From: Chloroflexota bacterium
GTDB taxonomy: Bacteria; Chloroflexota; Anaerolineae; Caldilineales; Caldilineaceae
Direction: 5' to 3'
Assembly: GCA_003451595.1 (NCBI GenBank)
Contig: DMDA01000019.1
Location: 62,359 to 126,358, forward strand
DNA length: 64,000 nt
Below the pieces are notes generated by a model. It was not told the DNA's origin and did no database searches. It worked only from the letters and a program-made list of their open reading frames with translations. Below are positions 9,750 to 18,552 of the stretch, piece after piece (within the stretch, counting starts at the first letter, position 1; each line of letters begins with the position of its first letter). Position numbers and translations under genes: made by a program.

Positions 9750-11158
9750 CAACCGAACTCATCGTCGCCCTGGTCGCCATTGCCCGCCCAACCTTCGATG
9801 TATCGCTGGCGCAGGCGGTTGCCGACACGGCGCTGGCGCAGATCGAGCAGGCGGGGCTGAAAGTCGTCGGCAGCCGCAACACGCTGATCATGGACGCCGA
9901 TGGCGCCGCCCGCGTCCAGCACGAACTACGCAACACGCCACACGATCTGCTCGTCCTGCTGCAAGCCAGCTTCGCCGATAGCAGCATGGCCGTGGCGCTG
10001 GCGGAAGTGGCGGCGGAACGGTGCATTCCTGTGCTGTTGTGGGCAGTGCCCGACGCGCGCGCTGGCGGGCGACTGCGCCTCAACAGCCTGTGTGGCATCA
10101 ACCTGGCCGGGCACGCGCTGATGCTGCGCAGCATCGCCTACGATTATCTGCTCACACAAGCCGACGACCCGGCGGCGCTGGCGAAGATCGCAACGCTGGC
10201 GCGCGCCGGGCGGGCGCTGCGCACGCTACACGGTGCGACGTTGGGTGTGGTCGGCGAGCATCCGGCTGGTTTTGACACCTGCGCGTACGACGCCGACGAT
10301 CTGGCGCAGCTCTTCGGCGTGACGGTGCGACCTGTAGCGCTGGCGGAGACCCTGGCGCAAGCCGCCGCAGCCGGCGACGCCGATCGCAACCGCTTTGTGG
10401 CGCGCGTGACCGAACTGGCGCCCAACGTGACGGAGCTTGAGCAAAGGGCGGTGCGCGGCACGGCGGGCGTCTATCATGCGCTGCGCACGTTGGCGGATGA
10501 GGCGCGGCTGTCCGGCGTGGCGGTGCGCTGTTGGCCCGAATTTTTCACCGAGCTGGGTTGCGCGGCGTGCGGCGCGATGAGTGTGCTCAACGAAGAGCAG
10601 TGTCCGGCAAGCTGCGAGGCAGATGTCAACGGCACGCTCACCTCGCTGCTGCTGCAGGCGCTGGCGGACGCACCGGCCTTCATCACCGACCTGGTGTCGA
10701 TTGAGGCGGCGAGTGACAGCGCCGTGCTCTGGCACTGTGGGCTGGCGCCGACAAGCATGGCTGACCCCGAAGCCGAGATTCTGGGCACGATCCACAGCAA
10801 CCGCAAGCTGCCGCTGCTCTTCGAGTTTCCGCTCAAGCCGGGGCGCGTCACCGTGGCGCGGCTGCATCGCACGGCAGGCCGCCATTCTGCCGCAGAGACG
10901 CAAGGGCGCAGAGATGCACAGCGCAACGGCGAGGTGGGCTATCAGCTTGTGATCGGCGGCGGCGAGATGGTGCGCGCGCCCAAGAGCTTCACGGGCACGA
11001 GCGGCGTGCTGCGCTTCGACCGCCCGGCGACTGCGGTCTTCGACACGATCATGCGCATGGGGTTGGAGCATCACGTGAGCATCGTCTACGGCGACTACTG
11101 CGCCGAGCTGCGGCAGGTGGCGCGGCTGGTTGGGCTGCCGGTGGTGGAGCTAACGTGA
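9746..11158 (+). CDS. L-fucose/L-arabinose isomerase-fold protein
   Basis: A 470-residue protein resembling the FucI/AraA-like family without a manganese-isomerase signature I can fully assign. Visible are an N-terminal alpha/beta part (LLVLLQASFADSS, IPVLLWAVPD), a middle domain with RCWPEFF and CGAMSVLNEE, and a C-terminal part with LWHCG and LLFEFPLKPGRVTVARL. It may interconvert an aldose and ketose or be a non-isomerase relative. Near residues 382-395 there is a Gln/Arg-rich stretch encoded by DNA that looks like an intergenic repeat; see findings. The ATG overlaps the upstream stop by 4 bp. Confidence 0.7.
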   Translation: MTTELIVALVAIARPTFDVSLAQAVADTALAQIEQAGLKVVGSRNTLIMDADGAARVQHELRNTPHDLLVLLQASFADSSMAVALAEVAAERCIPVLLWAVPDARAGGRLRLNSLCGINLAGHALMLRSIAYDYLLTQADDPAALAKIATLARAGRALRTLHGATLGVVGEHPAGFDTCAYDADDLAQLFGVTVRPVALAETLAQAAAAGDADRNRFVARVTELAPNVTELEQRAVRGTAGVYHALRTLADEARLSGVAVRCWPEFFTELGCAACGAMSVLNEEQCPASCEADVNGTLTSLLLQALADAPAFITDLVSIEAASDSAVLWHCGLAPTSMADPEAEILGTIHSNRKLPLLFEFPLKPGRVTVARLHRTAGRHSAAETQGRRDAQRNGEVGYQLVIGGGEMVRAPKSFTGTSGVLRFDRPATAVFDTIMRMGLEHHVSIVYGDYCAELRQVARLVGLPVVELT

Positions 11159-11269
11159 TCTGTGCGGCAGTTGTACATCTGGCAACGTCGTGCTCTGGCT
11201 GCGGTGCGTGTGGCGTGTTGGCGCGTCACACGCAACACGCAACCATCGCTTGACTGGCGCCTGCGCGTA

Positions 11270-12580
11270 CTAGCCTTCAGGCCATGACGCCGGCTGAGAT
11301 AGGAGCTGGCAGACACGTTGCAGGAATGCTGCGCCTGGTGCACCATCGATTAGGCGATGGTCGATGGTGAGACTCAACGTCATGAACTGGCGCCATGTAA
11401 TGCCATGCTCCTGGCGAACAAGCTGTTCAGAGATGCGCCCCACTCCCAGAATAGCCGCCTCCGGTGGGTTAAGGATTGGTGTAAAGGCATCGATGCCGTA
11501 CATGCCGAGATTGGTGAGCGTAAAGCTGCCCCCGGTCAGTTCGGCTTCGGTCAACTGGTTGGCACGCGCCCGCTCGCTGAGTCGCTTGATTTCATTACTG
11601 AGCGCGGCCAGCGACAGACGGTCAGCCTGCTTCACGACAGGCGCAACCAGACCAGCTTCCAGCGCCACTGCCACGCCGATATTGATCTCCGCCACCTGTT
11701 CGATAGCGTCGTCGCTCCAGCGCACGTTCATGTATGGATGTTCACGCAGGGCTAGGGCAACGGCGCGCACGATCAGTGCGGTGTAGGTGACGCCTGTCGT
11801 CGCCTTGCTGCGCTCCTGCTCAGCTACCAGTGCGGTGACATCGGCTTGCGTCGTCATCGTCAGTTGCGCCGTGTTATGCAGGCTTTCCATCATGCGCCGC
11901 GCAATGGCGCGACGCATGGGTGAGAGCGGTGCGCGGGTAGACGCCGTCGCAATGGCTGAGCGCCGGTCAAGCGCTGCCTGCACGTCTTGCTCGCTGATGC
12001 GGCCGCCCGGCCCGGCGCCAACCAGGGTGGCAAGATCGATGCCATGCTCTTTTGCCATTCGTTTGGCGATGGGTGTGGCGCGTATCTCACTGGGCGGCGA
12101 CGTCATGGGCGCGGGAGGCGGCGCAGCGGGCGCATTCATCTGCGCCGCCCGCTGCACATCCTCTTCGGTGATACGTTGTCCGTTGGCCGGCGTGACATGC
12201 GCCAGCTCGATGCCAAGCTCCTTGGCCAGGCGGCGAGCGGCAGGCGACGCAGGATAGTTGCCTGCCGGTGCAGAGGCGGCAATCGTTGCCCCATCTGCTG
12301 CGGACCGAGACGTTGTCGCGATGGGGGCGTCTGCGCTTTCGTTGGGCAGTAGCAGAATGGCAAGGGTTTGCCCTGGGCGGATGACTGCATCGCGTGGCGC
12401 CAGAATCTGCTGAATGCGACCATCCACAGGCGCCACCACCTCGCTGCTCACCTTATCGAATTGCACTTCGAGCAGCGGTTCACCGGCGCGCACCTCTGCG
12501 CCTTCCCGTTTGAACCAGGCGACGACGATGCCTTCCGTCGCGGTGCTACCTACCGGAGGCAGCGTCATTTCATGGGGCAT
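11270..12580 (-). CDS. acoC: Dihydrolipoamide acyltransferase (E2) of a 2-oxoacid/acetoin dehydrogenase
   Basis: About 436 residues. It has an N-terminal lipoyl domain with the lipoyl-Lys motif FDKVSSEV near residue 45. Two peripheral-subunit-binding domains follow (about 110-150 and 170-205), and then the acetyltransferase core with DHRLIDGAPG near the C terminus, where His and Asp are catalytic. It transfers the acyl group from E1 to CoA. ATG 12580 is chosen over an overlapping GTG at 12589 because TGGAG lies 8 bp before it. Two binding domains instead of one is unusual for E2. No lipoamide dehydrogenase (E3) gene is adjacent. Confidence 0.9.
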   Translation of the reverse strand: MPHEMTLPPVGSTATEGIVVAWFKREGAEVRAGEPLLEVQFDKVSSEVVAPVDGRIQQILAPRDAVIRPGQTLAILLLPNESADAPIATTSRSAADGATIAASAPAGNYPASPAARRLAKELGIELAHVTPANGQRITEEDVQRAAQMNAPAAPPPAPMTSPPSEIRATPIAKRMAKEHGIDLATLVGAGPGGRISEQDVQAALDRRSAIATASTRAPLSPMRRAIARRMMESLHNTAQLTMTTQADVTALVAEQERSKATTGVTYTALIVRAVALALREHPYMNVRWSDDAIEQVAEINIGVAVALEAGLVAPVVKQADRLSLAALSNEIKRLSERARANQLTEAELTGGSFTLTNLGMYGIDAFTPILNPPEAAILGVGRISEQLVRQEHGITWRQFMTLSLTIDHRLIDGAPGAAFLQRVCQLLSQPASWPEG

Positions 12581-12585
12581 ACGGG

Positions 12586-13596
12586 TCACTCCATCAAGGC
12601 GCGGGCAGTAGCGGCGATGCGTTCGGCGCTGGGTAGCACAAACTGTTCGAGCGGTCGGCTGTATGGAATCGGCACATCGGGCACAGCCAGGCGTCGAATC
12701 GGGGCGTCCAGGTAGTCGAGCGCGTCTTCGGCCACAAGCGCCGCAATCTCGCCCGACATGCCGAAGCTGTGATAGTCCTCATCGACCACAACCAGACGAT
12801 GCGTCTTCTTGACCGAGTTGATCACGGTTTCTCGATCCAGCGGCACGAGTGTGCGGAGGTCAATCACTTCCGCTTCGATGCCCTCCTGGGCCAGTGCGTC
12901 GGCTGCATCCAGCGCGCGGTGCACCATCATCGCCAGGCTGACGATCGTGACATCTTTGCCCGTGCGTTTGATGTCGGCTTTCCCTAGCGGGATTGTGTAG
13001 GCTTCTTCCGGGACTGGCGTCACCGAACGTTGGTGATATTTCATCCAGCCCAGCCCCATCAGTCCCTTGTGGAAGAAATACATGACAGGGTTGTCGTCGC
13101 GGATGGCAGAGATCATCAGTCCCTTGGCGTCATAAGCCGTCGATGGTACGACGACTTTGAGGCCGGGTACGTGAGCGAAGAGGCCATACAGACATTGTGA
13201 ATGCTGCGCTGCATCGTTATAGCCACCGCCGATGGCAGTGGTCAGCACGACCGGGAAGCGCGCTGCACCGCCGGACATGTAGGTGTTCTTGGCCAGGTGG
13301 TTGTAAATCTGATCCATGCAGACGCCGAAAAAATCGACAAACATCAACTCCACAATCGGGCGCATACCTTCGGCGGCGGCGCCGGTGGCGGCGCCGATAA
13401 ACGCCGTTTCTGAGATCGGTGTGTCCATCACCCGTTCAGCGCCATATTTTTGATAGAGACCTTGCGTTGCGCCAAAGATGCCGCCGTAGATGCCGACATC
13501 TTCGCCCAAGACAAACACCCGATGATCACGCGCCATCTCCTGGTCGATCGCTTCGGCAATGGCTTTGGACATGGTCAATTCGCGTTCGTTCGCCAT
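12586..13596 (-). CDS. acoB: E1 beta subunit of a 2-oxoacid/acetoin dehydrogenase
   Basis: About 336 residues with the transketolase-like pyrimidine-binding domain (MSKAIAEAIDQEM, FVLGEDVG, DTPISE) and C-terminal transketolase domain (EVIDLRTLVPLD). This subunit binds the aminopyrimidine part of thiamine diphosphate and pairs with the E1 alpha product upstream. ATG 13596 is preceded by GGAG at 9 bp. The stop lies just before the E2 start, so the two are coupled. Confidence 0.92.
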   Translation of the reverse strand: MANERELTMSKAIAEAIDQEMARDHRVFVLGEDVGIYGGIFGATQGLYQKYGAERVMDTPISETAFIGAATGAAAEGMRPIVELMFVDFFGVCMDQIYNHLAKNTYMSGGAARFPVVLTTAIGGGYNDAAQHSQCLYGLFAHVPGLKVVVPSTAYDAKGLMISAIRDDNPVMYFFHKGLMGLGWMKYHQRSVTPVPEEAYTIPLGKADIKRTGKDVTIVSLAMMVHRALDAADALAQEGIEAEVIDLRTLVPLDRETVINSVKKTHRLVVVDEDYHSFGMSGEIAALVAEDALDYLDAPIRRLAVPDVPIPYSRPLEQFVLPSAERIAATARALME

Positions 13597-13637
13597 AAGT
13601 TGTTTCTCCATCGAACAAGTTGTGTCTGATTGCGGGT

Positions 13638-14624
13638 TTAGACGAAGACATCTTCCAGGGCACGCTCAGGCGCCGGGTAAGGGCTTTGCCGTGCAAAGAG
13701 AAAAGCCGCATCGACATCCGCTTTGGCGGCGGCGCGGGCGTCGTCAAGTTCGGATTGGGTGGCAATACCCTGTTCGTGCAACTGTGCGCCTAGTCGAGCA
13801 ATCGGGTCGTTGGCTTTGAGCGTGGGAACCTCATCCTTGGGGCGATAGAGTTCAGGATCGCCTTGAAAGTGCCCGTAGAGGCGGTCCGTTTTGACTTCAA
13901 TCAGGCTGGGGCCTTCGCCGCGCCGTGCACGCCGCACAGCCTCGCCCACGACTTCATAGACGGCCAGCACATCATTTTCGTCGATGCGGACGCCGGGGAT
14001 GCCGTAGCCGGCGGCGCGCTGGCTATTGTCAGGGATGGCTGTCGAGAGTTGTTTTGCCACCGAGATCGCCCAAGAGTTGTCCTCGATGATGAAGATCATG
14101 GGCAGTTTCCAGAGCGCAGCCAGGTTGAGCGCTTCATGGAAGGCGCCTTGATTGGCTGCGCCCTCGCCCGCAAACGCCACAGCGACCCAGTCCTTGCCCA
14201 TCTTCTTGGCTGCCAACGCTGCGCCGCACGCTGGCGGGAAGCTGGCGCCGACGATGCCGCTACAACTGAATTTATGCTCCACATCGAAAAGGTGCATGTG
14301 GCCGCCCTTGCCCTTGCCCAGACCCGTCTCCTTGCCGAAGATTTCCGCCGCCAATTTGTTGATGTTGACGCCTTTGGCGATGGCAAAGTGATGAGGGCGA
14401 TGCGTGCCGACAACTGTATCCTCTTTGTGCAGGTGCATACATGTGCCGACCGCCACCGGTTCCTGGCCAGCGGCCAGATGCATCTCACCCGGCACTGGCC
14501 CGGAGCCAATGTCAAAGGCTGGCGATTTCCCTTCCATGTACGCCACCGCCATCTCGTCCTCGAAGATGCGGATCGTCCACATCTGGCGGTACATCGAGAG
14601 CAACTGTTCTTTGCTTAGGTTCAT
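13638..14624 (-). CDS. acoA: E1 alpha subunit of a 2-oxoacid/acetoin dehydrogenase
   Basis: About 328 residues of the TPP-binding E1 alpha family. HRPHHFAIAKG and GKGKGGHMHLFD are typical of AcoA/PdhA. The diphosphate-binding motif appears as GEGAANQG followed about 25 residues on by EDN, so the usual GDG is GEG. ATG 14624 is preceded by GAGGAGGG at 5 bp, the best ribosome site in this operon. Together with AcoX upstream this favours acetoin cleavage to acetaldehyde and acetyl-CoA over pyruvate dehydrogenase, but pyruvate or branched-chain substrates are not excluded. Confidence 0.9.
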   Translation of the reverse strand: MNLSKEQLLSMYRQMWTIRIFEDEMAVAYMEGKSPAFDIGSGPVPGEMHLAAGQEPVAVGTCMHLHKEDTVVGTHRPHHFAIAKGVNINKLAAEIFGKETGLGKGKGGHMHLFDVEHKFSCSGIVGASFPPACGAALAAKKMGKDWVAVAFAGEGAANQGAFHEALNLAALWKLPMIFIIEDNSWAISVAKQLSTAIPDNSQRAAGYGIPGVRIDENDVLAVYEVVGEAVRRARRGEGPSLIEVKTDRLYGHFQGDPELYRPKDEVPTLKANDPIARLGAQLHEQGIATQSELDDARAAAKADVDAAFLFARQSPYPAPERALEDVFV

Positions 14625-14714
14625 CTTTTCCCTCCTCAATACGGAACTGGACGGTGATGAGAATTCGTTACGCGCGGACCGGCGCCTCCGGGCACGACAA
14701 CGTTCGGGTAGCCG

Positions 14715-15728
14715 TCATGCTGGATTCGCTGGCGACGCGGTGTACGACGAACGAACAAACCAGCCGATCTGCGCCGCATATTGCAGTGTGCGCTGGATAT
14801 CTACGACCAGAGGGCCTGCCTGGCTTAGGCGAATGTCTACACGTTCTCCCTGGCGTAGCGTGAATTTGCGCTCACCATCGAGTGCGATCACGGTAGGGGT
14901 GCGATTGATCGAAATGGATTCGCCGATCTGGATGCGGCGATGGCTCTTGACGGGTATCGGTCGAATCAACCCTGGCGCAATTGGGGCCAGCACTGCGGTT
15001 CCGCCGCTGCCGACTTCCAGAAAAATGCCCTCTTCCTCGCCGGGGGGCGTTGGCTCCAGGTAGCCACCGATCGCAGAAAGCCCAATACTGAAGGGTTCGG
15101 CGCGCGCCAGTACGACTTCTTGAATATCGTCGGCGTGCCAGACTGCGCGTGCGCCAATGAAGCGCTCCCGATAGACGACGGCATCAACGAGCGCAATATC
15201 CTCCAACCGGTCGTTGCGCCAGAGTTCGAGCCGCTTGGTGGGATGAGTTGCGATGGTTAGCGGCACAGCGCCAGTGGCTACGAGACCGGCGGCCAGCCCC
15301 GCAACTGTGCCTTCCACCATGACGGGAAAGACATTATTGGTGCCGGTCGAAATCGGCGTCAGGGGCGTTGCGCCACACGTCTTGGCGACAGCCCGGTTGG
15401 TGCCATCGCCGCCCAGGGTGATCAGGGTGCTCACGCCAGCTGCGACCATGCGCTCGGCTGCCTCGACAGAGTCGTGCTCCTCGAAGCGCGGCTCCATTGC
15501 CACCATCTCGACGGCGAGTTGCAGGTGCAGGTTATCCAGCGCCTTGCGCCCGATGCCGAATGCGTCCGGCATGAGCAGCACCCGTGCGACGCCGGTTGCG
15601 TCCAGCGCCAACAGCACGCGGCGCACGATATTCACCTTTTCATTGTTGTCGAAAACGGATGCGTGCGCCACCAGGCGGCGAATATCGCGGCCGGCGGAAG
15701 GATTCGCAATGATGCCTACAATTGACAT
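14715..15728 (-). CDS. acoX: AcoX-like ATP-NAD kinase-fold protein
   Basis: About 337 residues. It has NPSAGRDIRRLVAHAS at the N terminus, LGGDGTNRAVAK (the GGDG nucleotide motif of NAD/diacylglycerol kinases) near residue 100, and ISTGTNNVFP. This combination is typical of AcoX, a protein of unknown exact role encoded with acetoin dehydrogenase genes. It lies 90 bp upstream of acoA on the same strand and is the first gene of the operon. ATG 15728 is chosen because homology starts at once; the open frame upstream only translates a 15-bp duplication. Confidence 0.85.
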   Translation of the reverse strand: MSIVGIIANPSAGRDIRRLVAHASVFDNNEKVNIVRRVLLALDATGVARVLLMPDAFGIGRKALDNLHLQLAVEMVAMEPRFEEHDSVEAAERMVAAGVSTLITLGGDGTNRAVAKTCGATPLTPISTGTNNVFPVMVEGTVAGLAAGLVATGAVPLTIATHPTKRLELWRNDRLEDIALVDAVVYRERFIGARAVWHADDIQEVVLARAEPFSIGLSAIGGYLEPTPPGEEEGIFLEVGSGGTAVLAPIAPGLIRPIPVKSHRRIQIGESISINRTPTVIALDGERKFTLRQGERVDIRLSQAGPLVVDIQRTLQYAAQIGWFVRSSYTASPANPA

Positions 15729-15758
15729 GCGCGTTTCACCTGTGCGCGTTTCACCTGT
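15729..15758. repeat. Tandem duplication of 15 bp abutting the acoX start
   Basis: Two perfect copies of GCGCGTTTCACCTGT lie directly upstream of the acoX ATG. On the minus strand each copy carries AGGTG, so the duplication also duplicates the likely ribosome-binding sequence; the nearer copy lies 8 bp from the ATG. Confidence 0.8.
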
Positions 15759-15952
15759 GCGCGTAGCCACGCGCAACAAAGCTGCTGGAGCGCGTGACAC
15801 TTCCTGTCATTGCTGCAGCGCGACCTTGCTATCTGTTGCGGAAAATCATCTTGAGAATGTCAGGAGTATAGTCCAATTGCGCCAGCAAGCAAAACAGCAA
15901 GTAAAACATAGGGTTGTCCACAGCCGGACGGCAATATAGGAAGCAATTGCTC

Positions 15953-16044
15953 ATAGACAACACAAATAGACTTTGCTCATCTTCCCGGAAGCTCTGAGCT
16001 TCCGGGAAGATATCGGGTGTACGATGTTTGATTGTGCTATCTAT
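15953..16044. repeat. 92-bp palindromic repeat element, copy A
   Basis: The core is a perfect 15-bp inverted repeat, ATCTTCCCGGAAGCT, with a 3-nt loop (CTG). The ends TAGACAACACAA and the inverse of its right end (TAGATAGCACAA) are imperfect terminal inverted repeats. A second copy at 24133-24224 differs at one base. Here it lies between the divergent acoX operon and the deacetylase gene. Confidence 0.92.
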
Positions 16045-16158
16045 CAGGCGTCATTGAGAACGTGTGTCGCGGGTGCGCTGGTGTTGTGGTAGCATAGACA
16101 ACGTCCAACGATAATCTATCCAGTTCACTTAACGATTTTGACTTAACGGAGGTCTGCA

Positions 16159-17106
16159 ATGAAGACGGATGCGTCGCGCCTGTCGCCCAACCCGGTGCTG
16201 GCGCAGCTTGGCTATCCGCCCGATGCCCGGCTGGTCATCTTCCACGCCGATGATGTAGGGATGTGTCATGGCAGCAACCGCGCCTTTATCGACTTACAGG
16301 CGGCGGGAGTTGTCCAATGCGGGTCGATCATGGCGCCCTGTCCCTGGGCGCCGGAGATACTCGACTACTGTGCCGCGCACCCGGAGATCGACGTGGGCGT
16401 GCATCTCACCCTCAACAGTGAGTGGCCAGGCTACCGCTGGGGACCGGTGAGTACGCGCGCGGTGGAGAGCGGGTTGATCGACGCACGTGGGCATTTCTGG
16501 CCGCAGGTGGCGCAGATGCAGGCGACAATGCGGGCGTCGGCGGCGCTGGCTGAACTGCGCGCCCAGATTGAACTGGTGCGAGCGGCTGGCATCGATTTTA
16601 CCCATCTCGACACCCACATGGGCGCTGCGCTGACGCCGGCGCTCTTTCCCGCCTATGTCGAGTTGGGCTTCGAGTACAATGTGCCTGTGCTGGTGTTGCG
16701 GCAACTGGATGACTACGTGCGGGCGCTAGGGTTCACCCAGGCCAGCGATGCCGAATGGTCCGCATTTGTCGCCGAGCTGGAGGCGCGCGGCATGCCGCTG
16801 ATCGATCACTTTCGCGTCACGCCAGGCTACGGGCCGGGCGAAGATGAGGGCGGTCGCGCCGATCTCTACGCAGCGACGCTACGCGCCTTGCCGCCCGGCA
16901 TCACCTATTTTAGTCTCCACCCTAATGCGTCCGGCGACATCGAGATCATTGCGCCGGAGCGCGCCCACTGGCGCACCTTTGAGCACGACTATTTCCGCTC
17001 GCCGCAACTGCTGGCGTTGTTGCAGCGGGAGCAGATTCAGCCCATCGGCTACCGCGCCTTGTGCACGCTCATGCGCACAGCGCGCCGGAACCGCCGTCAG
17101 CTCTAG
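16159..17106 (+). CDS. YdjC/ChbG-family carbohydrate deacetylase
   Basis: A 315-residue NodB-like TIM-barrel protein of the YdjC family. Metal-site motifs are FHADDVGMCHGSN near residue 32 (Asp-Asp) and GVHLTLNSEW near 80. THLDTHMG near 150 carries further family histidines. It should remove acetyl groups from small N-acetylated sugars such as chitooligosaccharides in the cytoplasm. GGAGG stands 8 bp before the ATG. It is the first plus-strand gene after the divergent acoX operon, with the 92-bp element in the shared promoter region. Confidence 0.88.
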   Translation: MKTDASRLSPNPVLAQLGYPPDARLVIFHADDVGMCHGSNRAFIDLQAAGVVQCGSIMAPCPWAPEILDYCAAHPEIDVGVHLTLNSEWPGYRWGPVSTRAVESGLIDARGHFWPQVAQMQATMRASAALAELRAQIELVRAAGIDFTHLDTHMGAALTPALFPAYVELGFEYNVPVLVLRQLDDYVRALGFTQASDAEWSAFVAELEARGMPLIDHFRVTPGYGPGEDEGGRADLYAATLRALPPGITYFSLHPNASGDIEIIAPERAHWRTFEHDYFRSPQLLALLQREQIQPIGYRALCTLMRTARRNRRQL

Positions 17107-17290
17107 CCGCTGCGATGCGCATGATGGTAAAAAAATGTCTAGGTTTTCCAGAAAATAACATTTGTTTATGCCGAGGCTCTGACGTTTGACTGAGAAGGTA
17201 GGCGCATGGCCGCGTTACAATTACTCTTGCAGAGGTTTACATTTTTCAGCCAGAGCAGGATTGGACGCTGTCTTAAGTCAGGGAGGAAGC

Positions 17291-18304
17291 ATGGTCGCAA
17301 ACTTCAAGCATATGCGCGCGCGGTGGACAGGCGCGCTGGCGCTTCTGCTCATCATGGCCTGGGCGTTGCTGGCCGGCTGTGGTGGTGCGGAGAACAAGAA
17401 CACAACGATTTTTGAGGCGGCGCCGCCGAGTGCAGCGGCGCCTGTCACAACGCCGGCGCGCTATCGAATTGGCCTGATTATGAAAACGCTGACTAACCCG
17501 TTCTTCATCGAGATGGAGAAAGGCGCACGCCGCGCCCAAGAGGAGCTGGGCGTCGAACTGGTTGTCAAGACCGGCGCTCAGGAGACCTCGATTGAGCAGC
17601 AGATCGCCATCGTCGAAGAGATGATTACGGCGGGGATGGATGCGATCGTGATCGCCCCTGGCAGCTCGACCGAGTTGATCCCGGTGCTCAAAAAGGCGCA
17701 GGACGCAGGCATTGTCGTCATCAACATCGATAACCGGCTAGACGCAGCCTTATCGGCGAAAATGGGGCTGGCGAATGTACCATTCATTAGTGTAGACAAC
17801 GAGCAGGGGGCCTATCTTTCAGCAAAGTGCATCGTTGATCGTCTCAAAGGTCCGGCGGATGTGGCGATCCTGGAAGGCATCCGTGAAGCCAAGAACGCCC
17901 AGGATCGCAAAGCTGGCGCCGAGCGCGCCTTTGCCGAAGCGCCGCAGCTTACCGTGGTCGCCAGTGAGACCGCACACTGGAAGATCGACGAAGGCTATAC
18001 GGTGACAAAGCGCATCCTTGAGCAACACCCGACTGTCAAGGCAATCTTTGCCGCCAACGACATGATGGGGTTGGGCGCCATCAAGTATCTGGATGAGAGT
18101 GGCCGCCAGGATGTGCTAGTGGCGGCGTATGACGCGCTGGCGGAAGCATTAGCGATGGTGGAAACGGGCAAGATGCTCTGCACCATCGACCAACAGGCTG
18201 CTGAGCAAGGCTATCTTGGCATTCAATACGCTGTGCGCGCCCTGAAAGGTGAAACACTGCCTGCCGAAACGATGGTTGACGTCAAACTGATCGGTCAACC
18301 CTGA
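17291..18304 (+). CDS. Sugar-binding lipoprotein of ribose/galactose type
   Basis: About 337 residues. A lipoprotein signal peptide ends in LLAGC (lipobox, Cys about 27) and a Pro/Ala linker follows. The rest is a type-1 periplasmic-binding fold: IGLIMKTLTNPFFIEMEKGA, GMDAIVIAPGSS, ILEGIREAKNAQDRKAGAERA, AIFAANDMMGLGAI. GGGAGG lies 5 bp before ATG 17291. No permease or ATPase gene is next to it; instead a membrane hybrid kinase follows. It may deliver ligand to that kinase or to a transporter encoded elsewhere. Confidence 0.88.
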   Translation: MVANFKHMRARWTGALALLLIMAWALLAGCGGAENKNTTIFEAAPPSAAAPVTTPARYRIGLIMKTLTNPFFIEMEKGARRAQEELGVELVVKTGAQETSIEQQIAIVEEMITAGMDAIVIAPGSSTELIPVLKKAQDAGIVVINIDNRLDAALSAKMGLANVPFISVDNEQGAYLSAKCIVDRLKGPADVAILEGIREAKNAQDRKAGAERAFAEAPQLTVVASETAHWKIDEGYTVTKRILEQHPTVKAIFAANDMMGLGAIKYLDESGRQDVLVAAYDALAEALAMVETGKMLCTIDQQAAEQGYLGIQYAVRALKGETLPAETMVDVKLIGQP

Positions 18305-18390
18305 TGCCCGCAGTCCAGCGCTTCACGAATCTCACATGAAGCCGCGAAGCACGCAAAGGAAGTCATCTTCAGCCTTGCAACTTCGCGCCT

Positions 18391-18483
18391 TCGTGTGAGC
18401 CAAAATCGTGTGAGCCAAAATCGTGTGAGCCAAAATCGGGTGAGCCAAAATCGTGTGAGCCAAAATCGTGTGAGCCAAAATCG
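18391..18483. repeat. 15-bp tandem repeat, six units
   Basis: Six head-to-tail copies of TCGTGTGAGCCAAAA, one with a single change, in the gap between the sugar-binding lipoprotein and the hybrid kinase. The units carry no inverted symmetry. The array lies 70 bp before the kinase start and would be in its leader. Confidence 0.95.
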
Positions 18484-18552
18484 AGAACTCCTGAATTTTG
18501 CTCTCGTCAGTCGATGTCGGAACAAGTGTGTTGAATCTATGTGCAGGGTGTT

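Noticed and set aside
11270..15728. Housekeeping pyruvate dehydrogenase operon
   Set aside because: The AcoX gene at the head of the operon favours an acetoin-type system, though the substrate is not proven.
18391..18483. CRISPR array
   Set aside because: Units are 15 bp head to tail with no spacers; the same holds for 38754-38912 and 46727-46846.
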